64,000 nucleotides of DNA, from NCBI GenBank assembly GCA_905178155.1, contig CAJINV010000002.1, positions 496,376 through 560,375 on the forward strand, written 5' to 3'. Shown here in pieces: positions 34,801 to 44,100 of this stretch. The translations under genes and the position numbers were made by a program. Positions within the stretch are counted from its first letter, which is position 1. The number at the start of each line of letters is the position of its first letter. Below the pieces are notes generated by a model that saw only the letters and a program-made list of their open reading frames with translations, searched no databases and was not told the origin of the DNA. The DNA is from Amoebophrya sp. A120 (lineage: Eukaryota; Sar; Dinophyceae; Syndiniales; Amoebophryaceae).

Positions 34801-35069
34801 TCTTCATACGGCCCGCCGGCAGGCGGAGCACGCCTGTTGTTCTGACGACCACTGCTCGCAGTCGCTTCGTCAAATTGTAGTTCTGGTGGCGGTCCGGCAG
34901 CGAGGGCAAAGAGGTAGTTGCCGGTCGCTCTATTTGAGCCCCCGGTGAAAGACGATAAGAATCCATCTCCGGCCTGGAAATACAGAACCGTGGCACTAGC
35001 GGCTCTCGCCACATTTGCCAGCACCCGGCTGGGCCTTGTTCTGATGTTGCGTCCCGTGGTGCCCCGCAT
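13897..35069 (-). CDS. Giant low-complexity protein (about 5,500 aa), unknown function
   Basis: Not recognised. Exons 5' to 3': 34474-35069, 33440-34132, 32292-33288, 30268-32141, 28457-30158, 28126-28203, 27747-27800, 27130-27484, 26393-26813, 26059-26213, 24911-25759, 22737-24698, 21777-22305, 18502-21532, 17291-18183, 17024-17140, 16138-16853, 14898-16017, 14260-14716, 13897-13951. The start ATG at 35069 has an in-frame stop shortly upstream. Frame continuity holds across 16 introners and three ordinary introns (21533-21776 GTATAA...CAG, 22306-22736 GTAAGT...CAG, 26214-26392 GTGAAA...TAG). Most of the product is Ser/Pro/Gly/Ala/Gln-rich. Denser, possibly folded parts lie at 22.0-24.7 kb (KLLFTALQHLPIASFDLY; VEFAIHIPDIGFFEPG), about 21.2-21.5 kb, and 17.6-17.7 kb. 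An acidic patch lies near 15.45-15.55 kb. It could be two to four adjacent genes if any ordinary intron is really an intergenic gap. Confidence 0.55.
13952..14259. mobile_element. Introner, family F
   Basis: 308 bp, TATGGAAGCGTCAGG left and CCTGACGCTTCCATA right (perfect 15-bp outer TIR). TSD TGATG is exact. It is the last intron of the giant gene: removal joins LRIHAII to GGPYATHD, 55 bp before the stop. Confidence 0.9.
14717..14897. mobile_element. Introner, family B-like, degenerate
   Basis: 181 bp, TATGCGATGG left, TTTTGCAATGCATA right; AATATCGTAC and GTACGATATT form the inner TIR. Flanks AGTCT/AGCTT match 3 of 5. Removal joins DGKKL to TKAKQREE. Confidence 0.75.
16018..16137. mobile_element. 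Introner, family B, short
   Basis: 120 bp, the shortest family B copy seen. TATGAAATGC left, AACGCATA right. TSD CTGTG is exact. The interior keeps GCATTACAAATT. Confidence 0.88.
16854..17023. mobile_element. Introner, family B
   Basis: 170 bp, TATGAATTGC left, GCAGTGCATA right. TSD GACGT/GAGGT (4 of 5). Removal joins LPPVD to a DQVRREA frame. Confidence 0.84.
17141..17290. mobile_element. Introner, family B, recent-looking copy
   Basis: 150 bp, TATCCTGTGC left, GCAATGCATA right. TSD TCCTG is exact. It differs from the copy at 32142-32291 at only about five positions by eye, which points to recent mobility. Confidence 0.9.
18184..18501. mobile_element. Introner, family C
   Basis: 318 bp, TATCAAGGTG left, CTTTTGATA right. 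TSD ACAGC is exact. Removal joins SAFGQAV to PAEDGSSAG in the giant gene. Confidence 0.89.
24699..24910. mobile_element. Introner, family B-like, degenerate
   Basis: 212 bp, TATGCACTGC left, GATTTCATA right. Flanks TAAAC/TCAAG match 3 of 5. Removal joins NQVRHL to TSLRGSSS in frame. The interior has lost most GCATNACAAAT words, consistent with age. Confidence 0.7.
25760..26058. mobile_element. Introner, family A, divergent
   Basis: 299 bp, TATGCATTGCAAATATGTCTG left, right end AATGCGTA (G for A). TSD CGGCG/CGGCT (4 of 5). Removal joins FFDQP to PAILAPTP. Confidence 0.8.
26814..27129. mobile_element. Introner, family F
   Basis: 316 bp, TATGGAGGTGTCAGG left and CCTGACACATCCATA right. TSD TCCCT is exact. 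Removal joins TSSSR to DHVAAQPG. The interior is similar to the copy at 13952. Confidence 0.89.
27485..27746. mobile_element. Introner, family A
   Basis: 262 bp, TATCCAATG left, CAGTTGATA right. TSD GGCAG/AGCAG (4 of 5). Removal joins LARVGA to AGAAGGGG. Confidence 0.85.
27801..28125. mobile_element. Introner, family C
   Basis: 325 bp, TATCACAATG left, CTTGCAATA right, with C-rich/G-rich inner TIRs. TSD TCCTG is exact. Only a 54-bp exon separates it from the family A element at 27485-27746. Confidence 0.87.
28204..28456. mobile_element. Introner, family A, subfamily shared with 52516
   Basis: 253 bp, TATGGATTG left, CAGTTGATA right, so reversed relative to the copies at 2319 and 12665. TSD AGGAG is exact. 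Its interior is very close to the element at 52516-52767 in another gene 24 kb away. Confidence 0.89.
30159..30267. mobile_element. Introner, family G, in-frame open
   Basis: 109 bp, TATCCACAGAAAAAAACCC left, TTTTTTCCTGGATA right. TSD CTCGG is exact. Element plus TSD is 114 bp (38 codons), and the host frame reads straight through with no stop, so it could be retained. It is the smallest introner in the window and the only G copy. Confidence 0.85.
32142..32291. mobile_element. Introner, family B, recent-looking copy
   Basis: 150 bp, TATCCTGTGC left, GCAATGCATA right. TSD AAAGG is exact. It is nearly identical to the copy at 17141-17290. Confidence 0.9.
33289..33439. mobile_element. Introner, family B, with 8-bp flanking repeat
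   Basis: 151 bp, TATGAACTGC left, CACAGGATA right. The flanking duplication is 8 bp (TGTTCCAC), longer than elsewhere. Element plus repeat is 159 bp and the host frame is open through it. Removal joins SAAGGT to AGRSFAS. Confidence 0.88.
34133..34473. mobile_element. Introner, family D
   Basis: 341 bp, TATCCTGTGTAAAAACG left, TTTTTCCTCACGATA right. TSD CGTGC is exact. It is the first intron of the giant gene: removal joins EHEPAR to WTSREGSS. Confidence 0.87.
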
Positions 35070-35767
35070 TCCGGTCCTGCTTGTACTTTCAGGGGATTTC
35101 TACAGCTTCAATTTTTTCTATCATTATGTTTTTTTTTGTGCTATCCTTTGTCTCGTCGAAATAAAGTTACAATAGTGTCGTAGAGCGAAACGCGCGTCGT
35201 ATTGAAATAGAACAAAGAAAGTAGTAGTAAAGTACTTAAAATCTGAATTTGATAGAAATTGAAAACCACAAATATCAGGTATTTACACTGCTGCGACAGA
35301 TGGATTGTCGCAAAAGCGTAAACAAGTCTAATTCGTCAGGGATTTTTTTGTTGCTAATACCTTAGAAGTTGTAAAGTTGTTTTGTCGTAAAGAAAAGTCT
35401 TAGGTGGTGTAAAAGTAGACACTTGCTGCCTCCCTTTTATTGTTTCCCCAAAAGTTTGATGCTCTTGTGTCTACTCCGATTTCTTCTTGGTCTAAAACTT
35501 TTTACTCTACTTGCTTGAATCTTCTGAAAACCCTACTGTAGTTCTTCGCTAACCTTAACCTCTTCGGTAGAAGTTTGTCATCAAGTACTTCTCAATAGAA
35601 CAGGGCGGAAATTCAAGTTTATTTCGTACAGCGAATTGAAGACTGCGGGTTAGCTAAGGTGTGTGGATGGAGTTCGAGTTGAGGCGCTATCTAAGTAAAG
35701 AAATAGAACATCGTATTAAGAAAACGAACTTACATCATAGAGATAGAAATTGTCAGATACAGATACA
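35070..35767. other. Intergenic, no gene seen
   Basis: 698 bp between the start of the minus-strand giant gene and a possible plus-strand gene, so it may hold two divergent promoters. AT-rich with T runs. No introner, RNA gene or open frame supported. Confidence 0.45.
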
Positions 35768-36892
35768 ATGTTGAAGTACAGTTCTGTAATCCTTGTCGTA
35801 CTCTTTGAGGTCCTGTTGTTTTTTTCGGGGGTAGAGTTGCATCTTATTGTCCCGGCGACAAGCATCGCCATCGGCCGCGCACGTCCCGTGCCTTTGCTTC
35901 AGCCTGTGGAATTATTTGCTAGTTTACTTCGAATTTTGAAGATCATACTATGCAGCCGGGAGGAGCGCATGCGCAAGTAGACTTAGTGTCGTACTTCTAG
36001 TTCCTCGACAGACATTCAGTAGATAGATTTCCGATCGTCTTCTCGTAAACTTCGTCATAGTGACGCTGCAATTTGTTTATCCTAATCCGCAAGTTCTTGT
36101 TGATCCGACGCTGCATAATTTCCGATCCTTGTGAATGTGATGTAGTCAATCTTCTAGTATTGCCTTTCAATAAGCGTAAGCAGAGGCAGGGGGCAGACCG
36201 ATATCATTTGCATTTCGAACCATGTTTTTTTGCAGATCTGATTTTGTAGAATCCTCTGTTTTAGCATCTTCCAGCAAACCGATTCTGCCGACATTTTCAT
36301 CTTTCTGCGGAAACCTTCATTCACTGACGCACAGATTTATCTAAGTTTTGCTTTCTTCAAAAATGTGAAAAATCACTCTTTACAAGGAAAGCAGCAGGTG
36401 GCATGTGGTGGAGCAGGAGGTGGTGGAGCAGGAGGTTTTGGAGCAGGAGGTGTTGGCGCAGGAGGTGGTGCAGCAGGAGGTGGTGCTGGTGGAGCCCCCG
36501 CCGCAAACCAAAACCTACAGCCTGCCCCCCAAGCAGGTATCAACGGCGCACCCATCGTGCAGCGGATTGACGGCGTGGACGTGCACTGGGGTGCCGGGAA
36601 TGTGGACGATGACTACCAGAAAGGATGGATTTTCTCGATTATGTCTCCTGCGGTGCGAAACGACTCCCATTTCGCCGCGGCGGGGAACGACAGCATCGTG
36701 GAGAAGCTCCAAACCCTCACTGTGGCGCGTCTGACTACCATCCTCGGCCGCATCCACGACGACCGGAAAAACGCAGCAGTGCAGAACGACAACAACGGAA
36801 ACCAGTGGGGAAACAACCAAGGGGATCGGGCGCGATGGATCCGGGCCTGCTTCCGGAGAAACCTCAACCACCTGCCGATCTCACCACCGTAG
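35768..36892 (+). CDS. Possible secreted Gly-rich protein (two exons)
   Basis: Weakly supported. ATG 35768 opens a frame starting with a strongly hydrophobic segment (MLKYSSVILVVLFEVLLFF), typical of a signal peptide, that stops at 35980. A second open stretch at about 36395-36892 has Gly/Ala-rich repeats (GAGGGGAGG type) followed by a non-repetitive part with NVDDDYQKGWIFSIMS and ARLTTILGRIHDDRK, ending at a stop at 36890-36892. The second stretch has no ATG before its conserved-looking part, so it needs an upstream exon. Linking the two is inference; I could not fix a convincing donor and acceptor pair. Function unknown. Confidence 0.35.
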
Positions 36893-38138
36893 GGGGTAGC
36901 TCTGGGAGAGCAAAAGAGTATCGATAATGGACAACGACGGCACATGCGGGCAGCAATTCCCCCCGCCTTGAAGATTTGTGTTTTTCGAGACGTAGATGTT
37001 CAAGATCAAGACCCGCCCGTGAAAGAAACAAAAAGACGATGCAGATGTTGTTGTTGTTTTTCAAGATGTAGATGTTCTCTCCAGACCCGCCCGTGAAGAA
37101 GAAAAGATGATGATGAAGCATAACACCCGATGTTGGTGCAGATGTTGATCAATGTTGGTTGCAACAATCTCCGCGCTTTTGGAGTTTGTAATGCAAATTG
37201 TCACAGGATGTTTTATTTATTTCGCATTTATCTCAACGCTCGAAAGATGAAGATCGAGGTGCGAAAGAACGATGAAGATGATGATGGAAAGATAAATTTG
37301 TGTTGCTTGTTGCGTGGTCTTTGACGTAGCGGCAAACACGTGCACATTCTCGACCTTTTCGAAATACACGACGACGAACTTCAACCCCGACGACCCCAGT
37401 GTCGTGATATTTCTACACTTTCGAATGCGCATTTCTCACACCGAAACTAGGAAAGAAGAGTAAGAGAAGCACCGCTCGAAGTACGTCGCGGTAGGGTGCA
37501 ACAGCAAGAATTTCCGGATTTTCATGATTTGCCATGCTGTTTTTTTGAACCGTTACTATAGAAGCTCTCAAATTCTCAACCGGAAGCTGAAAAATGAAAA
37601 ACAAATAATGACGAATGCCAGCGATTTGCGCTGAGGTTTTTCGGCCGTAATCTTTCCCTGTTCACGACAACGACAACGAAGACAAGAAGATGAATATCGG
37701 TGGCGCACAAGAAAATGATGATGAATAAATCGGACTAGTTATGCTCTAGATGCAAGCAGGGTAGAACTCGGAACTGTTTTACGTCCAAATCACATTTTTA
37801 GCAGCTGCTGCTGCTGTGCAGATTTTGATTTCTTTTCTCGCGCTCTGCCTGATGTTGCAACAAAATGGAGCTTTTCATTTGGACCTGTGTGTACAATATT
37901 TATTTGAAATCCTACATTTATTTTTCGTCTGGGCCTGATAATTCTCTAGTGTTTTCGATATGCCGTCGTTTGCATAAGTAAAGTAAGTCTTTGTTCCATG
38001 AGCGCCCGCACTGGTTGCGCTAAGTTTTAAAAAGTACATCATGACTGAGTAGATTTGGGCAGAGAGCGTAACGCTTCCAACTTTAAAATCTTAGTGAGGG
38101 CCGATTATGTTAGCCGCGTTTCATATTTACCATCTTCG
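36893..38138. other. Intergenic, no gene seen
   Basis: Simple GAT/GAA-rich runs (for example 37260-37290 and 37670-37730) and short spurious frames only. It ends at the 3' tail of the LINE. Confidence 0.45.
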
Positions 38139-38139
38139 T

Positions 38140-38154
38140 GTAGTAGTAGTAGTA
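38140..38154 (-). repeat. TAC microsatellite tail of the LINE
   Basis: Five TAC units on the minus strand (TAG on plus) lie about 12 bp downstream of the 3' hairpin, at the apparent 3' end of the LINE. Many LINEs end in a short simple repeat instead of poly(A). Confidence 0.65.
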
Positions 38155-38166
38155 ATTCCCAACAGG

Positions 38167-38195
38167 GGGATCGAGACAAGTCCGCTCTCGATCCC
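38167..38195 (-). promoter_or_regulatory. Perfect hairpin at the LINE 3' end
   Basis: GGGATCGAGA at 38167-38176 and TCTCGATCCC at 38186-38195 form a perfect 10-bp stem with a 9-nt loop. It begins one nucleotide after the stop codon of the LINE ORF. In several LINE clades such 3' structures are recognised by the reverse transcriptase; that role is inferred here from position. Confidence 0.65.
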
Positions 38196-38196
38196 A

Positions 38197-41100
38197 CTAA
38201 CTCTTTCGCACTAGAACTGCTTTCATCAATTTTTTCATCGGTGCTTTCCTCGTGTCCTTCTTGGTCTCCTTCGCTTTTGGCTTGCAGGCAGCTTCATGCG
38301 CCACCATGCGGCTGATTTTGATCGATTCGGCGTGGTTGTGAAGTCGCTCGGTCTTCTGGTCGTGGTTGAAAAGGATCTTGTACGTTTTGCACTTCCTACA
38401 GCGTAGGTACTCGCAGCCAGCCCGGTCCTTGTGAAGTGCGTCGCGCGGGATTATGTTCTTCCAGCCCTTTGCATCAGAGCCAAAGTAGTATCGCCCGGTC
38501 CACTGGTTCCACAGATGCTGCTCCGGTCTGTACTCGCCTACTGCTTCGCCATTGTTGTTCTTTTTGCGCCCAATTCGTATATAGCTATTGTCTCTATGAT
38601 TTTGAGCATGCTTCTCCATGGCTCCGGCTGTCGAGCTGTACATTAACTCGCATTTTTTGCAGAATATCTTTTTTACGTTGGCCTGTGGGCCCCGCGCCAT
38701 TTTGTCGCGCAGTATGTCGGAGTTTCTCTCGATAATTTCACGCCTCAACTCCGCGTCTTGTTCTGCATTAAACTGCGCTGACTTCCTGCAGATCTCTTGC
38801 TTTAAGGGAATGCTCGTGGGGGTGCGTTTGGGGTGATGCCCTTGCAAGTGGTCCCGAAGCTCCGGCGTCATGCCTTCTCTCGTTGTGCCCCAGCTCGTCA
38901 TGCCTGTCACAATCTCTCCGCTCCATAAGCACTCTCCGCCCGCGGCCAAACTCTGCACGACTTCCGGCATTCCCATCGGGGGGCTGTACTCTATGTCCGC
39001 TGGCTGTGCGTCCGGATTTTCTTCAAGGACTCGCTTCACCATCTCCGCACGCGTCTCGGTTTCGCCTGGTGTTCCAAAGTATCTGACAGCGAGCTCCTCT
39101 TCGTACTCAGCCCGCTGCTGCTCGTCTCCACACGCCCAATCCTGTGCCGTTTCTCTTATGAGTGCCCACCGCGTCATCGAGTGAAAGAGTTTTTTGTTCA
39201 CTGCATAAAGCGTTGTCCCCCCTGCAAGTCCTTCTGGTCGCCGCTGTTCTGTCTTCTTCCTATTCTCCGTCAACAGTTGGACCAGCTCCACCGGCATGTT
39301 GCAGCTGGTGGCGAGGTGGCTCAGCGACTCACCCAGGTACGATCCTATTCGCCGAAGCTTTGCGTCTACCTCCTTGAGGTCCTTCACCGTTCGGTAGATC
39401 TCTGCCCTTGAGCTGATGAACCGCTCTCGCTGGTCCCCTCCTGGGCCGGTTCGGTTGTGGAGGATCGGAAGGAACTGCCCGACAAGTGCCCTCCTCGTGA
39501 TGTCGTCGCTATCACTTCGCAGAACGTGTCCCAGAAATCTCATTTGCAGGTATTTCAAATGGGCCGCCAGGGGTGGAACTTTTAGCGTCCTCCGCAGTTC
39601 CGACGCGCTTTTCTTTTGTAAAATTCGCTCCCACCATGGCAGGTCCTGAATGCGCTGCATCATGATCAGCTCTTCCCGTTCCAGTGCCCGAATTTCCTCG
39701 GGTCCGACGTATCGCGCCGCCAAGCCATAGAGAAAGATGCTGCGAATCATAATGACGATCAAGGACCCGCGTCGCTCGTTGTGGAGGTTGGACACCCCAC
39801 TCATTTTGCCGCGCAGTTTGTTGTATGCTGTCCAAGCCTTTCGCCTTTTTTGTCGAACGTCTTCCACCGGATCCGTCCACGCGCCTAGATTACGCACCGC
39901 GATCTTGGTGATGTCGTTGCTGTATCTCTTCGTCTCGTTTTCGCTGCAACCCGCCGCGTGTAGGGCCTTGGTTAGGAGCTTCATCGCGTCGGATTCTTCT
40001 GGAGCAAGGTCTTCCGCCACTAGTGCTGCATTGAGCCGCACGAATTCCGTCAGCTCTTCGGTAGTCATGTGCTCCAGTAGGGTGGTGTCGTCCGCGAACA
40101 AGAGGTCCCGAATATGATCAATCTCCGTGGTCTCGTCTTCGTCTTCTGGGGGGCTTCCGGCGAAAATTTCGTGCAGCTTATCTACGCGCGGCATGTGCCA
40201 AGTCGATTCCCGCGAGTAAAGCCGGACCCCCTTGAGCTCTTCAGCCCCGTTTCCCTGCAGAAGTTTGCGATAATATCGGAGGACCGCCGTATAGCTTATC
40301 AGAAACACCAGCGGCGACGACACACAGCCCTCCTTTGTTCCATGCGTAAGGGTGAAGCTGTCCCCTGGTATGCCGGTCTCTTGGTCATGAAACTGGTGGA
40401 CCGCATGCCTGTGCGAACTGTTTATGATTTGCCAGCATGTGCTTTCTTCGATTCCCAGGCAAGTCATGACGCCCGTCACCAGTCTCCAGTTTAACGAAGG
40501 GAAGGCTTTCCGGAGGTCGACTAAGGTACTCAGTACCTTAGACGACCTATGGTGGGAGTAGTGGCCCAAGTCCTCGCGGATCCTATTGAAAACCATGATC
40601 GACTCCAATGTGCCCCGCGCGCTCCGGAAGCCGTACTGTGTTGGACAGAAATACCCTTTGGACTCCAGTAAACTATACAGCCGGTCGCTGTACAACTTCG
40701 TGCAGAATTTCAACAAGAGCGGACTGATAACCAAATAGCGATAATTGTCCGGGTCTTTCGGGTCTCCCTTCTTGTACAAGGGCACGTCCTTGCAGAGGTG
40801 TAGATCCGCGCGTAGCTCCGATAGCTTCCGATTTTTTAGTTCCTTGTTCAGGACCTGCGTCAGCAATGTGGCGGAACTGTCATCCAGAAACTTAAAGATT
40901 CCTGCCTGCAGCCCGAAGACGTCCCGCGCCTTTCCGCCCCTCCGTAACGCCCTGGCCACCTGCTCGAACTCGTCCTGCTTTATTTCCTCGTCCAGTGATG
41001 CAATTTCCTCCGGCGTGAGTTTGGGCACAAGCTCGGGAAGGTGTTCCGCTATCGGTAGCTGCTCCAGATCTGCATGCATAGGACTGTTGCCCACCTCGTG

Positions 41101-44100
41101 ATACTTGTCCATCGCTTGTTTCGGGGTTATTGCGCAGACCCGGTCGACCTTCGCCAGGTCGAACTCTCTGAAAACTCGCCACATTTCATTGCGCTTCTTT
41201 CCATCTTCCAGAAATTTCTCCACGTCACTGCCCGGCAGCTGCTTCTTCACTTTACCGACAAAATGGGGCATGTGCGACTTCAAAAAATCTTGGACATCTT
41301 CAAGCGTAAACTGCTCCGCCCCTCCTCTCGCCGCCACCCTTTTTGCTAAGTCGTGGTTGAAATATGCGACCTGGTCTTCTCCTGGGTCTTCCAAAATTCC
41401 AAACGTGGCCAAGCGTCGCAGTTCCCCTTCTTCTACTAATCTCCCCTTCGTCTTGACGTCTACGTCCATCTCAATCGCCTTATGGTCAAATCGTCGCGGA
41501 GACCACGTTTTCCCTTCTTTCGTTATCCCATTGACGTCGAAGCGCCGATACTGCCGCACCTTTTGCAGCTGGGGGCCTGGCACGGCAAAGAAATCCACCT
41601 CATTTCCTGCGTCATGGGTCCCATGCTGGCCCTGGTTTTCGTAGGTTCCGGGGAGTGCCATGTTCAGGGCAAGCAGGTTCGCGCCCAGCTTCCTGCCGCT
41701 CGGGGACGACAACGCCGGCCCCTTCCCTCCGTGTATTGGGGTTTCGCCGAATATGGTTGCGCCCACTTGGCTGTTCCAGTCGCCGCCTACAATCTTCGTT
41801 TTCCACTTGTGCTGCTTCATTTTTTGCGCTTCCCGCACCGCGCCCGCCACTTCAGCGTTAAACGCCTCGCGCTCTTCCAGTGGTGCGCCCGCTGTTGGCG
41901 AGTAAACCGAAACGTAGATCTCTTCATCCAAAAACAGGGAAAGAACACGCGGACGGGAGCGCACCGCGTCGGAGGTCTGCCGCCATAGTTTTCCTTTTTC
42001 GATTTGGTGGCGTAAATCATGATCCAGCACCAAGATGCCCACACCATTTGCATACAGCAGATGGAATTTGTTATGCGTAATCCACTGGAAGCCGTGTTTG
42101 CCGAAGTGCATCGCACCCACCGCCCGTTCCTCTTCTTCGTTCTCTTCCATGACCTCAAGCGCTTCGAGTGCGTGCGCCTCCGCTTCGTGGTTCTGTCCGT
42201 TGTCGTCTGGTAACTCCATGTCAACGTCCGCGCCAGCCTCGCCAGGGTTCACGCCTCCGCGCGCCGCGGCTTGGAACTTCAAGACCTCAATCTCTTCCCT
42301 CAAGTCCTTCCGGCTGTACTCGAATTCGTTTAGTAACACTACTCCCCAGCCGTTTACCCCCGCAGCCCTTAGTATATGCTGAAATCGCGGCGACTCTTGC
42401 CCGCTGCTACGCATGTTCACGGAGGCGACGCGCCGTCTCCGGTGGCCGGGGAAAGCTTCACGGCCCTTGTCCTGCGCCCGATCTGGAAAAAGGTCATGGC
42501 TCTGGTGGTCTTGGTTCTGCTCCGGCTGCTGGCGTTCTGGACCATTGCCATCATGCCCGTCTCTATCCTCTTCGCGCGCCGCCTTGGCCTTCTCCTGTTG
42601 GTCCTTGTTCACCTCGTCTAGGGGCCTACTGATGAAGCCGCCCAGAACTGTTCCTGCTATTAGCTCAGCGCGATCCTTCTCTTCCTGTTCGTCCGCGAGC
42701 TTTCTGGTCTTCGTGCTGTTTGAAGGTTTTGGCGCAGGTGGCGTGCTCCTATGGGCGCGGTATACTGGTAAAGCTACGCTCCTGCTTTTCTTCTTTTTCT
42801 TGTTTTTGTGCTGGGGGTTAGCGCCGTGGAGATTCCCTACCGCAGCCGCCACGGCCCCTCTTAGTTTTCCTTCAGTGGTAGGCCGCTCCTCCTTTTTCTT
42901 CGTCCGGTTGCACTGCCTCAAAGAGGCTTCCGCGTCGTGCTTTGCTGGCTTGCTATGTTCTTGCGCCACTGGGTGGCTACCTGGTACAAGGGATGCTGCT
43001 GCAGCTTGTTCGTGCGCGCCCTGTGTACGCTGTCCCGAAACCTCCACCGGCTGGTGAACTAGAGTTCGCGTCCTCACATGCTTGTGTGAGCCAAACACCA
43101 GTACCACGCGTCGCGCCGCCTGGTGACCTGCGTCTATCACCCGGTAAGCTGTGTCCTTTTGCGAAAATACCCAAGCAACCACCCCGCGCGCCGCCCGTCT
43201 TAACACCAAGAGCGTGCTCTCCATCTGGACTCTTCCGTTTTCCGCTTGTGCTCTTCGTTCGTTTTGAAGACGGGCTCTTCGCCTTTGAATTTTTTCCAAT
43301 CGATTCGCGCGCCGCCATGAAGATGCCCTCTGCTGTAGCCGTTTTGTGGACGGTAACCGCGATCCCATCCATGCGCCCCCCCGCGACAATGGCCGCGGCT
43401 GTCGTTGGTCTATACGTCTGTAAACAGCCCGAATGCTCCGAAGCACCCTTGATAGCTTTACTTTTCCATCCGCGACACCCTCGCACCGATGCCACTTGTC
43501 CGCCATGGTGGGGCGGTGGTGCCGCATCGCATCTGCTGTTCCATCGGCATCTCCATACTGCAGCCAGTCCTGCAGCAACTTATACTCATGGGTAGTCACC
43601 ACTATCGCGTTGCGCAACAGGGTAAGCATGGGTAGACAGCGCAGGAAGAACTTGAAGAGCCGCGGCATTCTGCACTGGAGCTGCTGTAGGTGACAGTAGT
43701 GTCGATACCACTGCGCTGGCACTTTTTGCCGTTGGTGGGGTCGCCGTTCCGGCCAAACATACTCCGCCAAGAGGAGCGGCGAGACGCAGAAGAAGCTCCG
43801 CTGCGGCGCCGTCCCTTCTCTACGATCTAGGGCAGGGGCCTCCTTGTCCTTTTCGGTGGTCATGCGGTGCTCGTTGCGAAGCTGCACATTCTCACCCTCC
43901 GCTGTATCTGCACATGACGTGAGGCGTGGGTCTTCTAATCCCAATCTCGGCTTCACTACTGCAAAAGGGCCGGGATTGCTGCTTGCGACGTCGGCGCCGG
44001 TATGGTGGGAAAAATTTGACCCGAACAAGCTCCCGGATGGTTTACCTTGTTGTGGCGCTGGCAAACCATCCTCTCCTTGTTCTGGTTCGTGTGAATTCAA

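Noticed and set aside
36373-36555. Pro-rich minus-strand frame
   Set aside because: Mirror of the Gly-rich plus-strand repeat.
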